A stretch of 64,000 nt of DNA from Nitrincola tapanii (GTDB lineage: Bacteria; Pseudomonadota; Gammaproteobacteria; Pseudomonadales; Balneatricaceae), in NCBI RefSeq assembly GCF_008368715.1, contig NZ_SMRS01000001.1, forward strand, positions 186,001 to 250,000. Reading direction: 5' to 3'. The position numbers and the translations under genes were made by a program. Of the stretch, positions 33,577 through 42,251 are shown one piece after another (within the stretch, counting starts at the first letter, position 1; each line of letters begins with the position of its first letter). The notes beneath the pieces were generated by a model that saw only the letters and a list, made by a program, of their open reading frames with translations, ran no database searches and was not told the origin of the DNA.

Positions 33577-34442
33577 AAGGGCCAGAGTTTATGCACGCCA
33601 AGAGCGTGTGCTTGCTCGCTTTCCACCTGTTGGACGACCTGACCGACAAAAATTAAGGTTGGGGATTCCAGTTGATGGCGAATAATCGCTTGGGGTAAGT
33701 CGAGTAGGTCGGTTTTCACACGGCGCTCATTTGCTTGAGTGCCGCGTTCGACCAGCAAGACTGGCCAATCATCGGGCAAACCGGCTTCGCGCAAACCACG
33801 GCTGATCTCATGTGCCTGACTCAGCCCCATATAAAACACCAGCGTTTCATCGGTCTGCGCCAGATCGGCCCAAGGTAGGCTACGACCGTCACAATGGTGA
33901 GCCGTAATCAGACGTAAACGGCTGGCTTGGCCGCGCTCTGTTAAGGCAAAACCGGCACTGGCGGCACAACCGGCTGCGGCGGTAATGCCGGGTACGATTT
34001 GATAAGGGATGCCTGCGGCTTTTAAAGCGTCCAACTCCTCTCCCAGGCGACCGAAAATGAGAGCGTCCCCCCCTTTTAACCTCACCACCTGCAAGCCCTG
34101 TTGTGCTAGTCCCACGAGTGTTTTACCGATCGCTTCCTGGCTCATCGAGTGTGCACCTTTTTGCTTGCCGACGTAGATACGACGTATGTGCGGTGGAATC
34201 TCCTGCATTAAGGCTTCACTGACCAACGCATCATAAAGAAGGACATCCGCACTCTGAATGAGTCGCCAGGCTTTACGTGTAATCAGTTCAGGATCACCGG
34301 GTCCGGCACCGATGAGGGCGACCTGGCCAGGCTTGGTGGAGGTGTCTGTTGTCTGTGGCGTGTGGAGTTGGGTCAGCCTGTTGAAGGCAGATTTTGGCCA
34401 ACCCTCGCGGTACACATCTGGACGACGCAGTAGGTTAAGCAT
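33573..34442 (-). CDS. cobA: Uroporphyrinogen-III C-methyltransferase (SUMT)
   Basis: A 289-aa SUMT. Motifs are VALIGAGPGDPELITRKA, VRLKGGDALIFGRLGEEL, and PGITAAAGCAASAGFALTER. It uses two SAM molecules to make precorrin-2, the first step from uroporphyrinogen III to siroheme, the cofactor NirB needs. There are about 40 extra N-terminal residues before the catalytic domain. It overlaps the nasA stop by 8 bases and so is translationally coupled to nitrate reductase. The separate dehydrogenase/ferrochelatase needed for siroheme is not in the window. Confidence 0.93.
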   Translation of the reverse strand: MLNLLRRPDVYREGWPKSAFNRLTQLHTPQTTDTSTKPGQVALIGAGPGDPELITRKAWRLIQSADVLLYDALVSEALMQEIPPHIRRIYVGKQKGAHSMSQEAIGKTLVGLAQQGLQVVRLKGGDALIFGRLGEELDALKAAGIPYQIVPGITAAAGCAASAGFALTERGQASRLRLITAHHCDGRSLPWADLAQTDETLVFYMGLSQAHEISRGLREAGLPDDWPVLLVERGTQANERRVKTDLLDLPQAIIRHQLESPTLIFVGQVVQQVESEQAHALGVHKLWPF

Positions 34443-37080
34443 GACAGATCTCCTGCGCTAACAGCGCGTTAATTTCGGGAAGACAGGAGCCGCAGTTGGT
34501 GCCGCAAGAGAGGGCTTGTCCAAGGGCTTGAGGGCTGTGGAGGCCGGCTTGAATAGCGGCGGTGATCGAGGCTTCGCGTACCTGGAAGCAACTGCAAATA
34601 AGTGCCCCCAGATCCTGTTTGTGTCCAGGACCTGCAAACAGCAGCGCGCGGCGATCTTCAGGGCTTAGCGGGCGCGTAAAGGCTTGCGCTAGCCAGCTGA
34701 GATCGGGAAAGTCGCCCTCTGGGCTGACCAGTAGTACCCAGATGAGCGCCCCATCGACCAGGGCCGCCGCACGGTAGGTGCCGGAAGTGGGGTCCTGGTA
34801 CCAGAGATCCGGTGCGCAGCCCAAATGTTCTAAACACCAATCCGACCAGTTCTCGACCCTTTGTTGATCGGCCAAGATCCAGCTCTGACAGTGTTCCAGT
34901 GGAATGCATGACCAGTAGCGACTCGACCAGCGTTTTTGTTGGTGTGCGGGCATCAATACGCGAGCTTGCCAAGTGGTCGCTAAGGGTTGCAGTGCGACAC
35001 ATCCTTGCTTGGATTCAGGCTGGCCGGAGATGGGATCACAGACTGGTTGAATCAGCGCATCACAACAGGCTTGAGCACTAAACTGACGTGTCCAGTGCAT
35101 GGGTACAAACAATTCGCCAGGGCGTTGTCCTTCATTAAGACGTACACGGCCTATGTATTCACCCTGTGGATTCCTCAGTTGAGCGAGGCTTTCATTGTCT
35201 AAGCCTTGAGCTTGCGCGTCCAAGGGGTGAATCTCGATAAAGGGCTCTGGGCGATGTTGCAACAGACGCGCGGCGCGTCCGGTACGTGTCATGGTGTGCC
35301 ACTGATCACGAATCCGTCCAGTGTTCAGACGCCAAGGATGTTCTGGGTCGAGTGTTTGTTGGGGTGCCCGTGGGGTGACGGGAATAAAACGCGCGCGGCG
35401 GTTGGGCGTAAAAAAATCGCCCTCGGCAAACAGGCGTGCACGCCCTTTCGGGTGCGCGGCATTGACTGGCCATTGAATCGGTTCTAGGGCATCGTAGGCC
35501 GTCTGATCGAGGTGGCACAGGCCCGACAGATCAAACGCTCGACGCCCATCATTTTCAAAGGCGGACAATCGAGCATGTTCAAGAAAAATCTCATGCGGGT
35601 GTTGATAAGAAAAAGCTTGGTCAAAACCCAGCGCTTGTGCCAGATGGCAAATAATTTGCCAATCGTGTCGGGCTTCACCCGGCGGCGCTAGGAAAGGACG
35701 TTGCCGCGAAATACGTCTTTCCGAATTGGTCACGGTGCCATTCTTTTCACCCCAAGTCGTGGCTGGGAGTTGAATGTGTGCCAGTTCAAGCGTGTCGGTG
35801 TGTGCCATGGATTCGGATACGACCAGGAGTTCACATTTACTCAAAGCTCTGCGCACAAACTCGCAATCGGGCATGCTGACCAGTGGATTGGTTGCCATGA
35901 TCCACAGGGCTTTAATTTCACCCCGATCAATCGCACGAAACAGTTCGATCGCTTTATAACCCTCACTCTGACTCATGGCCGGTGCCTGCCAAAAGCGGGC
36001 GACTCGGTCGATATCTTCAGGTCGATTAAAATCCATATGAGCCGCGAGTTGATTGGCCAGCCCACCCACTTCGCGTCCCCCCATGGCATTGGGTTGGCCG
36101 GTCAGAGAAAACGCACTGCTGCCCGGTTTGCCAAGACGGCCCGTGGCGAGATGACAATTAAGAATGGCATTCACCTTATCTGTGCCACTGCTGGATTGAT
36201 TCACGCCTTGAGAAAAGAGCGTCAGGGTGCGTTCTGTGCCGGTAAACCATTCTACAAATCGCGTCAGGCTGGAGGGATTCACGTCCAGCTCAAAAGCGAG
36301 TTGGTGCAGATCACTGGGAGTTTGCAAGGCGGCGGTAAAGGCGCTGTCGAAGCCTTCACAATGGTTTTGAATAAACTCAAGATCCAATGCGCCGCGCTCA
36401 ACCAACTGCAAGAGCAAGCCATTAAACAATTGCGCATCTGTTCCCGGGCGGATCGGAAGATGCAGATCTGCCGCTTCACAGCTGGCGGTGCGTCTGGGAT
36501 CGATCACCACAAGACGCATGTTAGGTCGTGCGTGTTTGGCGGCGAGTAGGCGTTGAAATAGAACAGGGTGGTTCCAGGCGGCATTTGAGCCGACCAAGAC
36601 TACGAGGTCGGCCAATTCAAAATCTTCATAACAACCCGGTACCACATCGGCACCAAAGGCGCGTTTATGTCCTGCCACGGCTGAGGCCATACAGAGGCGA
36701 GAGTTGGTGTCGACATGACTGGAGGCGAGGAAGCCTTTCATCAGCTTGTTGGCGACGTAATAGTCTTCGGTGAGGAGTTGGCCGGAAAGGTACATGGCGA
36801 TGCTGCCGGGGCCATGCTCGTCACGAATCGCTTTTAAACGGGTACTGAAACTCTGCATCGCTTCATCCCAAGAGCTGGTTTTGCCATCTACCTTGGGTTG
36901 TAACAGGCGTAGTTCTGGGCCAGTGGTTTCATGCAGACTGCTGCCTTTAATGCAGAGTTTGCCGAAATTGGCGGGGTGCTGGGGATCGCCGGAAATCGCA
37001 ATTAAGCGTCCCGCTTCGACTTGGGGCAGGACGCCACATCCGACACCACAATAAGGGCAGCTACTGGTGAGTGTTTTCAT
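34435..37080 (-). CDS. nasA: Assimilatory nitrate reductase catalytic subunit
   Basis: An 881-aa molybdopterin oxidoreductase of the Nas/Nap/FdhF family. The N-terminal [4Fe-4S] motif SCPYCGVGCGV with the fourth Cys in GKLCIKGSS, the Mo-bis-MGD region, and the C-terminal MGD-binding domain (LNTGRIRDQWHTMTRTGRAA) are present. The extreme C-terminus adds a BFD-like [2Fe-2S] domain (ICSCFQVREASITAA, then SCGTNCGSC), typical of NasA that takes electrons from an FAD partner. It reduces nitrate to nitrite in the cytoplasm; there is no signal peptide. Transcription is predicted to start at a sigma-54 promoter and to read through an attenuated leader. Confidence 0.96.
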   Translation of the reverse strand: MKTLTSSCPYCGVGCGVLPQVEAGRLIAISGDPQHPANFGKLCIKGSSLHETTGPELRLLQPKVDGKTSSWDEAMQSFSTRLKAIRDEHGPGSIAMYLSGQLLTEDYYVANKLMKGFLASSHVDTNSRLCMASAVAGHKRAFGADVVPGCYEDFELADLVVLVGSNAAWNHPVLFQRLLAAKHARPNMRLVVIDPRRTASCEAADLHLPIRPGTDAQLFNGLLLQLVERGALDLEFIQNHCEGFDSAFTAALQTPSDLHQLAFELDVNPSSLTRFVEWFTGTERTLTLFSQGVNQSSSGTDKVNAILNCHLATGRLGKPGSSAFSLTGQPNAMGGREVGGLANQLAAHMDFNRPEDIDRVARFWQAPAMSQSEGYKAIELFRAIDRGEIKALWIMATNPLVSMPDCEFVRRALSKCELLVVSESMAHTDTLELAHIQLPATTWGEKNGTVTNSERRISRQRPFLAPPGEARHDWQIICHLAQALGFDQAFSYQHPHEIFLEHARLSAFENDGRRAFDLSGLCHLDQTAYDALEPIQWPVNAAHPKGRARLFAEGDFFTPNRRARFIPVTPRAPQQTLDPEHPWRLNTGRIRDQWHTMTRTGRAARLLQHRPEPFIEIHPLDAQAQGLDNESLAQLRNPQGEYIGRVRLNEGQRPGELFVPMHWTRQFSAQACCDALIQPVCDPISGQPESKQGCVALQPLATTWQARVLMPAHQQKRWSSRYWSCIPLEHCQSWILADQQRVENWSDWCLEHLGCAPDLWYQDPTSGTYRAAALVDGALIWVLLVSPEGDFPDLSWLAQAFTRPLSPEDRRALLFAGPGHKQDLGALICSCFQVREASITAAIQAGLHSPQALGQALSCGTNCGSCLPEINALLAQEICHA

Positions 37081-37093
37081 TTCATTGACCCAT

Positions 37094-37140
37094 AAAAAAA
37101 GCCCACATCCCCGAACCCTTGCGAGTTCAGTGATGTGGGC
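37094..37140 (-). terminator. Leader terminator (attenuator) of nasA
   Basis: On the minus strand GCCCACATC pairs with GATGTGGGC (37132-37140 and 37101-37109), followed by seven Ts, 14 bases before nasA. It lies inside the mRNA leader between the sigma-54 promoter and the gene, so read-through must be regulated. Confidence 0.9.
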
Positions 37141-37167
37141 GGCATTGCCCGGGGGAGCCTGTTCCCC
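37137..37167 (-). promoter_or_regulatory. Two-hairpin ANTAR (NasR) RNA target in the nasA leader
   Basis: Minus-strand hairpin 1: GGGGA-ACAGGC-TCCCC (37167 to 37152). Hairpin 2: GGGC-AATGCC-GCCC (37150 to 37137). Both hexaloops have A at position 1 and G at position 4, as in the ANTAR RNA motif. The 3-prime arm of hairpin 2 is the first part of the terminator stem, so the two structures exclude each other. Confidence 0.82.
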
Positions 37168-37207
37168 GTCAATTAAATTGTTAAACGTCAAGGACGCTCA
37201 ATAGTTA

Positions 37208-37225
37208 AAGCAAAAAAAATGCCAG
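37208..37225 (-). promoter_or_regulatory. Sigma-54 promoter of nasA
   Basis: Minus strand CTGGCATTTTTTTTGCTT has GG (37223-37222) and GC (37211-37210) separated by exactly 10 bases. Confidence 0.85.
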
Positions 37226-37251
37226 TCTGAGTTTTGAGTGACTTAAGGCAC

Positions 37252-38139
37252 TTAGCCTCTTGATACAAGTGTTGTTGCACCTAAAAGGTGCGGATTGATT
37301 TCTTGGTGCACTCTCAAGGCATGCGTCAGGGCATCATCGGCGATGGCTAAGAGGGATTCGATCGCCTGAGTGGCCAGAGCAAAAAATTCCTTGGCATTCA
37401 GTGGGGGGCCATTCTCCTGAAGAATTTGGGTTTCCAGTGTCCAAAGAAACTGCTGTAAAGCGGCTTGAGCGGGCAAGAGCGATTTTTGCAGATCGGGTTG
37501 AGCCTTGAGCCTTTGTAAAGTATGGCTGGATTCTTCCCGCAGTTGCTGGCATAGGAAGCGTAAGCGAATGCGTTCAGCCGGAGTGCTGCATCCCTTGGCA
37601 CTGACCGCGGTGCCGAGGGCGCGTGCTTGTCCTGCCCATTCTGCGCTGGGTAATAGACCTTTCCATACCCAGGGCAGATATTCCAATTCGGGATGTGATG
37701 CCGCCAAGTGTGAGGCTTCGGCCAGATCTTCAATCAAAAAAAGTAGGGTGCGAATCAATTGATGATGCTGCAGCAGACAGGCGCGCACATCGAGCTGCTG
37801 ATTAGCCTGTAATCGTCCCCAGTGTTCTGTCAGTGTGTGCCAGCGTTCAAAGGGTGCCAGTAACACTTGCTCGGTTTGAGCGCCTTTCAGTAGAGATTGA
37901 ATCTCCTGCTGAATCACCGCGCGATCGGCACTGAGGCTCTTGTCACCACTGAGAATGCCGGCACTGAGACCACGATGTTTTTGGAGCAAGGATAAAAGTT
38001 GTCGTAAACGGTGTAGTAGATGAATGCGACGCGTGTGTTGTTGACGCTCCAGACGTTGAACACGCAAATAGATGAAGACGTAAAGAGTCGAGGCAATCAA
38101 GGCCAAACATAGGTACAGCCATAGAGGTAGATCAGGCAT
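37252..38139 (-). CDS. Membrane protein with nitrate/nitrite-sensing (NIT) domain
   Basis: A 295-aa protein with a single N-terminal transmembrane helix (about 5-24) followed by an all-helical NIT domain. The domain hallmark [20 protein letters not shown] corresponds to the LQKERGLS motif, and a second half with [19 protein letters not shown] resembles the second NIT bundle. There is no output domain. It starts within the last 8 bases of a gene for a soluble MCP signalling domain, so together they make up the pieces of a NIT-type chemoreceptor as two polypeptides. The start at 38139 was chosen for the direct signal-anchor. Confidence 0.85.
   Translation of the reverse strand: MPDLPLWLYLCLALIASTLYVFIYLRVQRLERQQHTRRIHLLHRLRQLLSLLQKHRGLSAGILSGDKSLSADRAVIQQEIQSLLKGAQTEQVLLAPFERWHTLTEHWGRLQANQQLDVRACLLQHHQLIRTLLFLIEDLAEASHLAASHPELEYLPWVWKGLLPSAEWAGQARALGTAVSAKGCSTPAERIRLRFLCQQLREESSHTLQRLKAQPDLQKSLLPAQAALQQFLWTLETQILQENGPPLNAKEFFALATQAIESLLAIADDALTHALRVHQEINPHLLGATTLVSRG
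37276..37292. promoter_or_regulatory. NtrC-type enhancer site upstream of nasA
   Basis: TGCAC-N7-GTGCG (TGCACCTAAAAGGTGCG) differs by one base from the symmetric NtrC site TGCAC-N7-GTGCA. It lies about 55-80 bases upstream of the sigma-54 element, inside the 3-prime end of the NIT-domain gene. Confidence 0.7.
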
Positions 38140-39058
38140 GGTCGGAACTCCGGGTGACACGACGCGCGGCGTCGCTGAGATCGGAAAGGTGCTGCGAGAT
38201 GGCACGGGATTCTTCCGCAGCTTGCATCGTATGCTGTGTATGCTGCTGGACACTGTCGGCTAACTGGGCGATATCGGCTGCCGCTTGTGTTTGTTGGGTG
38301 GTGCTGACCGCAACTTGAGACACTTGTAAGCTTAAGGCGGCGCTGCGATCACTAATATGCTGCAAGCGCTCGGAGATGGCCTGGACACTTTTTAAACTTT
38401 GGCTGGAAAGATCCGAGAGTTCAGCCATGGCCTGTGCGCTGCCCCGTATGCCGCGCTGAACCGAGTCGATCTTTTCAGCGATCTCAATCGCCGAGGCATT
38501 ACTGTTTAACGCCAAGGAGCGCACCTCATCCGCGACCACCGCAAAGCCTCGGCCTGCCTCCCCCGCACGGGCGGCTTCAATCGCCGCATTTAAGGCCAGT
38601 AAATTGGTTTGATCGGCCAGGGTGCGAATAACACCCGACATCTGGGTAATAATCTGTGAGCTGGCATCCAGTTGTGCCATCTCTTGATGGCTGTCTAACG
38701 CGCGTTGATTCATCCAGTGTAAATGCTCGACCAGGGCGTTGAGGTGAGCCTGTCCTTGATGCACCGCATCATCGACTTCGATGCAAGCTCCGCGCGATGT
38801 TTCAGCTAATTCCGCGATTTCGGTAATGCTCGCGCTCATCTCTTCAATGGCTGCGGCGGCGGTAGTCGCTGCTTGCGTTTGTATCTGAGCCGATTCCAAC
38901 ACTCGTGTGGCCTGTTGATCCAATTCTTGGGTCGAATGTGAAATTTCCTGTAACTGCTGCTGCAATTGCAAAATTTGACGTTCGGCCTCCATCTGCTTTT
39001 GGGGAAGTGGTGGCTGCTTGGCCTGGCGTCCAGTTAAGGATTGAAAAATGCTATGCAT
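38132..39058 (-). CDS. Soluble methyl-accepting chemotaxis signalling-domain protein
   Basis: A 308-aa protein made almost only of the MCP signalling domain. The hairpin tip region is intact ([20 protein letters not shown], then [15 protein letters not shown]), flanked by long heptad-rich helices. A short N-terminal coiled coil replaces the sensor. No transmembrane segment and no PAS or Cache domain are seen. It probably talks to CheA/CheW from the cytoplasm. The overlap with the NIT-domain gene suggests that the partner supplies nitrate sensing. Confidence 0.88.
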   Translation of the reverse strand: MHSIFQSLTGRQAKQPPLPQKQMEAERQILQLQQQLQEISHSTQELDQQATRVLESAQIQTQAATTAAAAIEEMSASITEIAELAETSRGACIEVDDAVHQGQAHLNALVEHLHWMNQRALDSHQEMAQLDASSQIITQMSGVIRTLADQTNLLALNAAIEAARAGEAGRGFAVVADEVRSLALNSNASAIEIAEKIDSVQRGIRGSAQAMAELSDLSSQSLKSVQAISERLQHISDRSAALSLQVSQVAVSTTQQTQAAADIAQLADSVQQHTQHTMQAAEESRAISQHLSDLSDAARRVTRSSDHA

Positions 39059-39079
39059 CGAGAGCCTCCATCTTGGCCA

Positions 39080-39107
39080 AAAAAAACGCCTGCCACTTCA
39101 CAGGCGG
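39080..39107 (-). terminator. Leader terminator upstream of the MCP gene
   Basis: Minus strand CGCCTG-(8)-CAGGCG followed by eight Ts, 22 bases before the MCP start, lies inside the leader. Confidence 0.88.
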
Positions 39108-39124
39108 TTTGGCTGTAAAGGAGC

Positions 39125-39140
39125 AGGCGTCTTTGCCTGA
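39125..39140 (-). promoter_or_regulatory. ANTAR-type hairpin in the MCP leader
   Basis: Minus strand CAGGC-AAAGAC-GCCTG: a perfect 5-bp stem with a hexaloop having A1 and G4. A weaker second candidate, TTT-ACAGCC-AAA (39119 to 39108), sits between it and the terminator. Confidence 0.75.
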
Positions 39141-39201
39141 GTATGAAAAATTAAGCTGTACCAGGCATCCGTTGAGTAAGGGCCTAGATTGTCTTAAGTC
39201 A

Positions 39202-39220
39202 AAGCAAAAAGAATACCAAT
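39202..39220 (-). promoter_or_regulatory. Sigma-54 promoter of the MCP-NIT operon
   Basis: Minus strand TTGGTATTCTTTTTGCTT has GG at 39217-39216 and GC at 39205-39204 with 10 bases between. It is back to back with the nasR promoter. Confidence 0.75.
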
Positions 39221-39249
39221 TCTTTAAATAAGGCCTTTTTTCAGGCCGA

Positions 39250-39266
39250 ATGGAATGCTCCTTGCT
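39250..39266 (+). promoter_or_regulatory. Sigma-54 promoter of nasR
   Basis: ATGGAATGCTCCTTGCT has GG at 39252-39253 and GC at 39264-39265, separated by 10 bases and 48 bases upstream of the nasR start. Confidence 0.72.
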
Positions 39267-39313
39267 AGAGAAGGACTAGGAATTGTTCATTTATCTGGCA
39301 CAGGAGACCTGTG

Positions 39314-40576
39314 ATGCCCAAATCCAGTTCGGCTGAAGCCTTTTTGTTAGCCGCTAAGCGTTGCGAGCGTGTGAGTCTTGAACATCTGGCTGAGACGTGT
39401 TCGCTGGTCGAAGCGATTAGCCGGTTGGTGCATCAGTTACAACGTGAACGCGGGCTCAGCAATGTGTTTTTGGCCTCGGCTGGGACACGCTTTCAGGTAC
39501 AGCGAGAACAGCAGCAACAGGTGTGCCAGACCGAAGAGCAGCGCTTACGTGCTCGTTTGCTCTGTCCCGAGCGTGTGGAGTGTCCGGTGACAGGTGGCGT
39601 GCGTTTGTATACCCGTATTGCCTGTGTCTTGCAGGCATTAGATGGTTTGCCAGATTTGCGCTGTGCCATTAGTGCCCAGCAACTCACTCCAGCGGCAGCG
39701 ACTCAGGCCTTTAGCCGCTTGGTAGCGGGTTTGTTAGCGGTGGTGTTTGAGGCGGCCGATGCCGCTTCCGATCCCGAGATCACTCGCTTGCTGGTCGCGC
39801 TCTTTAATTTTATGCAGGGTAAAGAGTGGGCTGGGCAAGAGCGTGCTTGGGCCGCCAGTGGTTTTGCGGCGGGGCATTTTGAACTCACACAGCAACAAAC
39901 CCTGCAACACTTAATTGAAGGGCAAGAGCGTTGCTTTGAGGTGTTTCTGCAGTTTGCACCCAGCCAGGCAAAAGCCTTGTGGCAAACACAATGGCAAAGC
40001 GAGGTGCAGGCCGAGTTTGTGCGTTTGCGCCAGGTGGTCAGCCGCGCTCAGGAGCAAGATCCTGTGCCCAGTGCATTCAGTGAGGTTTGGTACGAACTGG
40101 CGACGCAGCGTATCGATGCCCTGCGTGAAATTGAAGAGTCACTCAGTTGTGAACTTCTGCAGGTGTGTGAAGAAAAACTTCAGGCCGCTCAGGAGGATCT
40201 GCAGAATCATCATCGTGTATTGGCGCGTGTCAACGCGCTGGGGGACTATGCAGAGCCTGTATTGGATCCACTCTTGGCCCTGGCAACGCCGACCCCTAGT
40301 GCCGGGGTGAGTCGTGAGATGGAGCGTTCGATCATGGATCTTTTGCACAGCCAAGCGCAACGCTTACAAAGTATCAGTGATGAGCTGAATGAAGCCCGTG
40401 AAGCTTTACGCGAACGCAAGTTGATTGAGAAGGCAAAAGGCTTGTTGATGCAGCATCAACATCTGAGTGAAGAAGCAGCTTATCGCCAGTTACGTAAAGC
40501 AGCGATGGAGCAAAATCGGCGTTTGGCCGATGTAGCACAGTCAGTGGTGTCTTTGCTGGATCTATTAAAAGTTTAA
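39314..40576 (+). CDS. nasR: Nitrate-responsive antiterminator NasR (NIT-ANTAR)
   Basis: A 420-aa protein with an N-terminal NIT nitrate-sensing domain (LVHQLQRERGLSNVFLASAG is its hallmark; about 1-320) and a C-terminal ANTAR RNA-binding domain (ALRERKLIEKAKGLLMQHQH, then SEEAAYRQLRKAAMEQNRRL; about 360-418). The layout and length match Klebsiella NasR, which binds leader RNA in the presence of nitrate or nitrite and prevents termination. Three leaders in this window carry matching hairpins. The ATG at 39314 has AGGAGA upstream. The gene has its own sigma-54 type promoter. Confidence 0.95.
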   Translation: MPKSSSAEAFLLAAKRCERVSLEHLAETCSLVEAISRLVHQLQRERGLSNVFLASAGTRFQVQREQQQQVCQTEEQRLRARLLCPERVECPVTGGVRLYTRIACVLQALDGLPDLRCAISAQQLTPAAATQAFSRLVAGLLAVVFEAADAASDPEITRLLVALFNFMQGKEWAGQERAWAASGFAAGHFELTQQQTLQHLIEGQERCFEVFLQFAPSQAKALWQTQWQSEVQAEFVRLRQVVSRAQEQDPVPSAFSEVWYELATQRIDALREIEESLSCELLQVCEEKLQAAQEDLQNHHRVLARVNALGDYAEPVLDPLLALATPTPSAGVSREMERSIMDLLHSQAQRLQSISDELNEAREALRERKLIEKAKGLLMQHQHLSEEAAYRQLRKAAMEQNRRLADVAQSVVSLLDLLKV

Positions 40577-40684
40577 TTGGCCAAATAAACGTTACGTTTA
40601 GCAAAAAGTTTTAGAGCCTATTCAGACGGTTTTTTTGATTTAAAGGAAAGGGTTGCGCTTTTTTTGTTCGCTTTAGGATCATTG

Positions 40685-40701
40685 TGCACTGCAAAAGTGC
40701 A
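40685..40701. promoter_or_regulatory. NtrC-type enhancer site upstream of nrtA
   Basis: TGCAC-TGCAAAA-GTGCA is a perfect TGCAC-N7-GTGCA dyad about 90 bases upstream of the sigma-54 promoter. Confidence 0.8.
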
Positions 40702-40785
40702 AATTTGATTCATATTGCGCAGGGCTTTGCCCCGATTTGATCCTTGGCCAAGGCTTTTCCATAGAAATGATTGGGTTTTTAAAAC

Positions 40786-40802
40786 TTGGCACAGTTTCTG
40801 CT
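40786..40802 (+). promoter_or_regulatory. Sigma-54 promoter of the nrt-nir operon
   Basis: TTGGCACAGTTTCTGCT, with GG at 40788-40789 and GC at 40800-40801, is very close to consensus TGGCAC-N5-TTGC. Confidence 0.9.
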
Positions 40803-40897
40803 CTAACTAAATCAAAGGCCATGATCGTGCTCGCTAGCCGATCTAGGCAGTGCCAGGTGGCTCGGTCTAATCGAGTCGTGTAGCACAGAATCACAAC

Positions 40898-40911
40898 GGA
40901 CAACGGCGTCC
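40898..40911 (+). promoter_or_regulatory. ANTAR-type hairpin in the nrtA leader
   Basis: GGAC-AACGGC-GTCC has a hexaloop with A1 and G4; its loop and 3-prime arm form the start of the terminator stem. A hairpin CTCG/CGAG with a 7-base loop lies upstream (40861-40875), but a canonical first ANTAR hairpin is not clear here. Confidence 0.7.
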
Positions 40912-40963
40912 ATCTCATCCCTGTCGGATTAACAGGTTGCATGAGATGACGCCGTTTTTTTTT
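40903..40963 (+). terminator. Leader terminator of the nrt-nir operon
   Basis: ACGGCGTC-ATCTCAT pairs with ATGAGAT-GACGCCGT, with an inner CCTGT/ACAGG stem, followed by nine Ts. It lies 24 bases before nrtA, inside the leader. Confidence 0.92.
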
Positions 40964-40986
40964 GAGCAATTTATGAGGTGAAGCCC

Positions 40987-42240
40987 ATGAAAAACAAACT
41001 CTCTCAACCGTCTTTGTCGCGTCGCCGTTTTCTACAGGGCAGTGCGGCCTTCGGGGGGGCGCTGTGCACAAGCTTGGCGCCCTCTGCCATCTGGGCTGCG
41101 GGTTCCGATGCCCCTGAGAAAAAAGAGATTCGAGTGGGATTTATTCCACTGACGGATTGCTCTTCTGTCGTGATGGCGGCGGTTAAGAAATTTGATGAGA
41201 AATACGGCATCAAAATCATCCCAAGTAAAGAAGCTAGCTGGGCGGCAGTCCGTGACAAGCTGGTGTCAGGGGAGTTGGATGCTGCCCATGTACTCTATGG
41301 CCTGGTCTATGGCCTGCAGATGGGGGTGGGTGGCCCAAAAACCGACATGGCCTGCTTAATGACTTTGAACCAGAACGGTCAGGCAATCAGCCTTTCCACA
41401 CAGATGAAAGAGTTGGGGGCAACCGATGGTGAATCCTTGAAGAAGGTCGTGGATGCCAGCGCCAAGGGCACCTATACCTTCGCACAAACCTTCCCAACCG
41501 GCACCCATGCGATGGAGTTGTATTACTGGTTGGCGGCGCACGATATTCATCCATTTGAAGATGTACGTTCGATTGTGGTGCCGCCTCCACAAATGGTGGC
41601 CAATGCACGAGTTGGGAATATGCATGGTTTCTGTGTCGGTGAGCCTTGGGGGCAGCGTGCGATTGCCGATAAGGTTGGTTTCACAGCCGCCACTACACAA
41701 GAGATCTGGCAGGATCATCCAGAAAAAATTCTGGGTACAACCGATGCTTGGGTCGCACGTCATCCGAATTCTGCTCGGGCGTTGATTTCTGCAGTTCTTG
41801 AAGCGTCGCGCTGGATCGATGCGAGTGACGATAATCGCCGTGAAACGGCTCGTGTGGTGGCGGCGCGTTCCTACATCAACACCAGTGTAGATGTCATTGA
41901 AGGGCGCATGTTGGGTGAGTATGAAAATGGCTTAGGTAAGCGTTGGAAAGATGCACACAGCATGAAGTTCTTTGATGATGGTGCAGTCAACTTCCCCTAT
42001 CTCTCCGATGGTATGTGGTTCCTGACTCAGCACAAACGCTGGGGTCTGATCGATACCGATCCTGATTATTTAGGCATCGCAGCCAAAATCAACCGCACCG
42101 ATCTCTACACGCAAGCGGCTTCAGCACTGAATATCAAAGCCCCTGAACAGTTGATGCGTCGCTCCGTGCTGATGGATGGTGTGGTGTGGGATGGCAGTGA
42201 TCCAGCAGCCTACGCAGCAGGTTTTGCGGTGAAAGTCTAA
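40987..42240 (+). CDS. nrtA: Nitrate ABC transporter substrate-binding protein
   Basis: A 417-aa NrtA/CmpA-type binding protein. It carries a Tat signal peptide with LSRRRFLQGSAAFGG, so it is exported folded. The body begins EIRVGFIPLTDCSSVVMAA and contains GELDAAHVLYGLVYGLQMG and FCVGEPWGQRAI, typical for nitrate/nitrite binding proteins. It delivers nitrate to the NrtBC permease. The ATG at 40987 is 8 bases after GAGG and is preferred over an upstream GTG. Confidence 0.93.
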   Translation: MKNKLSQPSLSRRRFLQGSAAFGGALCTSLAPSAIWAAGSDAPEKKEIRVGFIPLTDCSSVVMAAVKKFDEKYGIKIIPSKEASWAAVRDKLVSGELDAAHVLYGLVYGLQMGVGGPKTDMACLMTLNQNGQAISLSTQMKELGATDGESLKKVVDASAKGTYTFAQTFPTGTHAMELYYWLAAHDIHPFEDVRSIVVPPPQMVANARVGNMHGFCVGEPWGQRAIADKVGFTAATTQEIWQDHPEKILGTTDAWVARHPNSARALISAVLEASRWIDASDDNRRETARVVAARSYINTSVDVIEGRMLGEYENGLGKRWKDAHSMKFFDDGAVNFPYLSDGMWFLTQHKRWGLIDTDPDYLGIAAKINRTDLYTQAASALNIKAPEQLMRRSVLMDGVVWDGSDPAAYAAGFAVKV

Positions 42241-42251
42241 GGAGTGAAGTG

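Noticed and set aside
35701-36549. 282-codon plus-strand ORF within nasA
   Set aside because: It is a shadow of nasA; the minus-strand molybdoprotein motifs fully account for the sequence.
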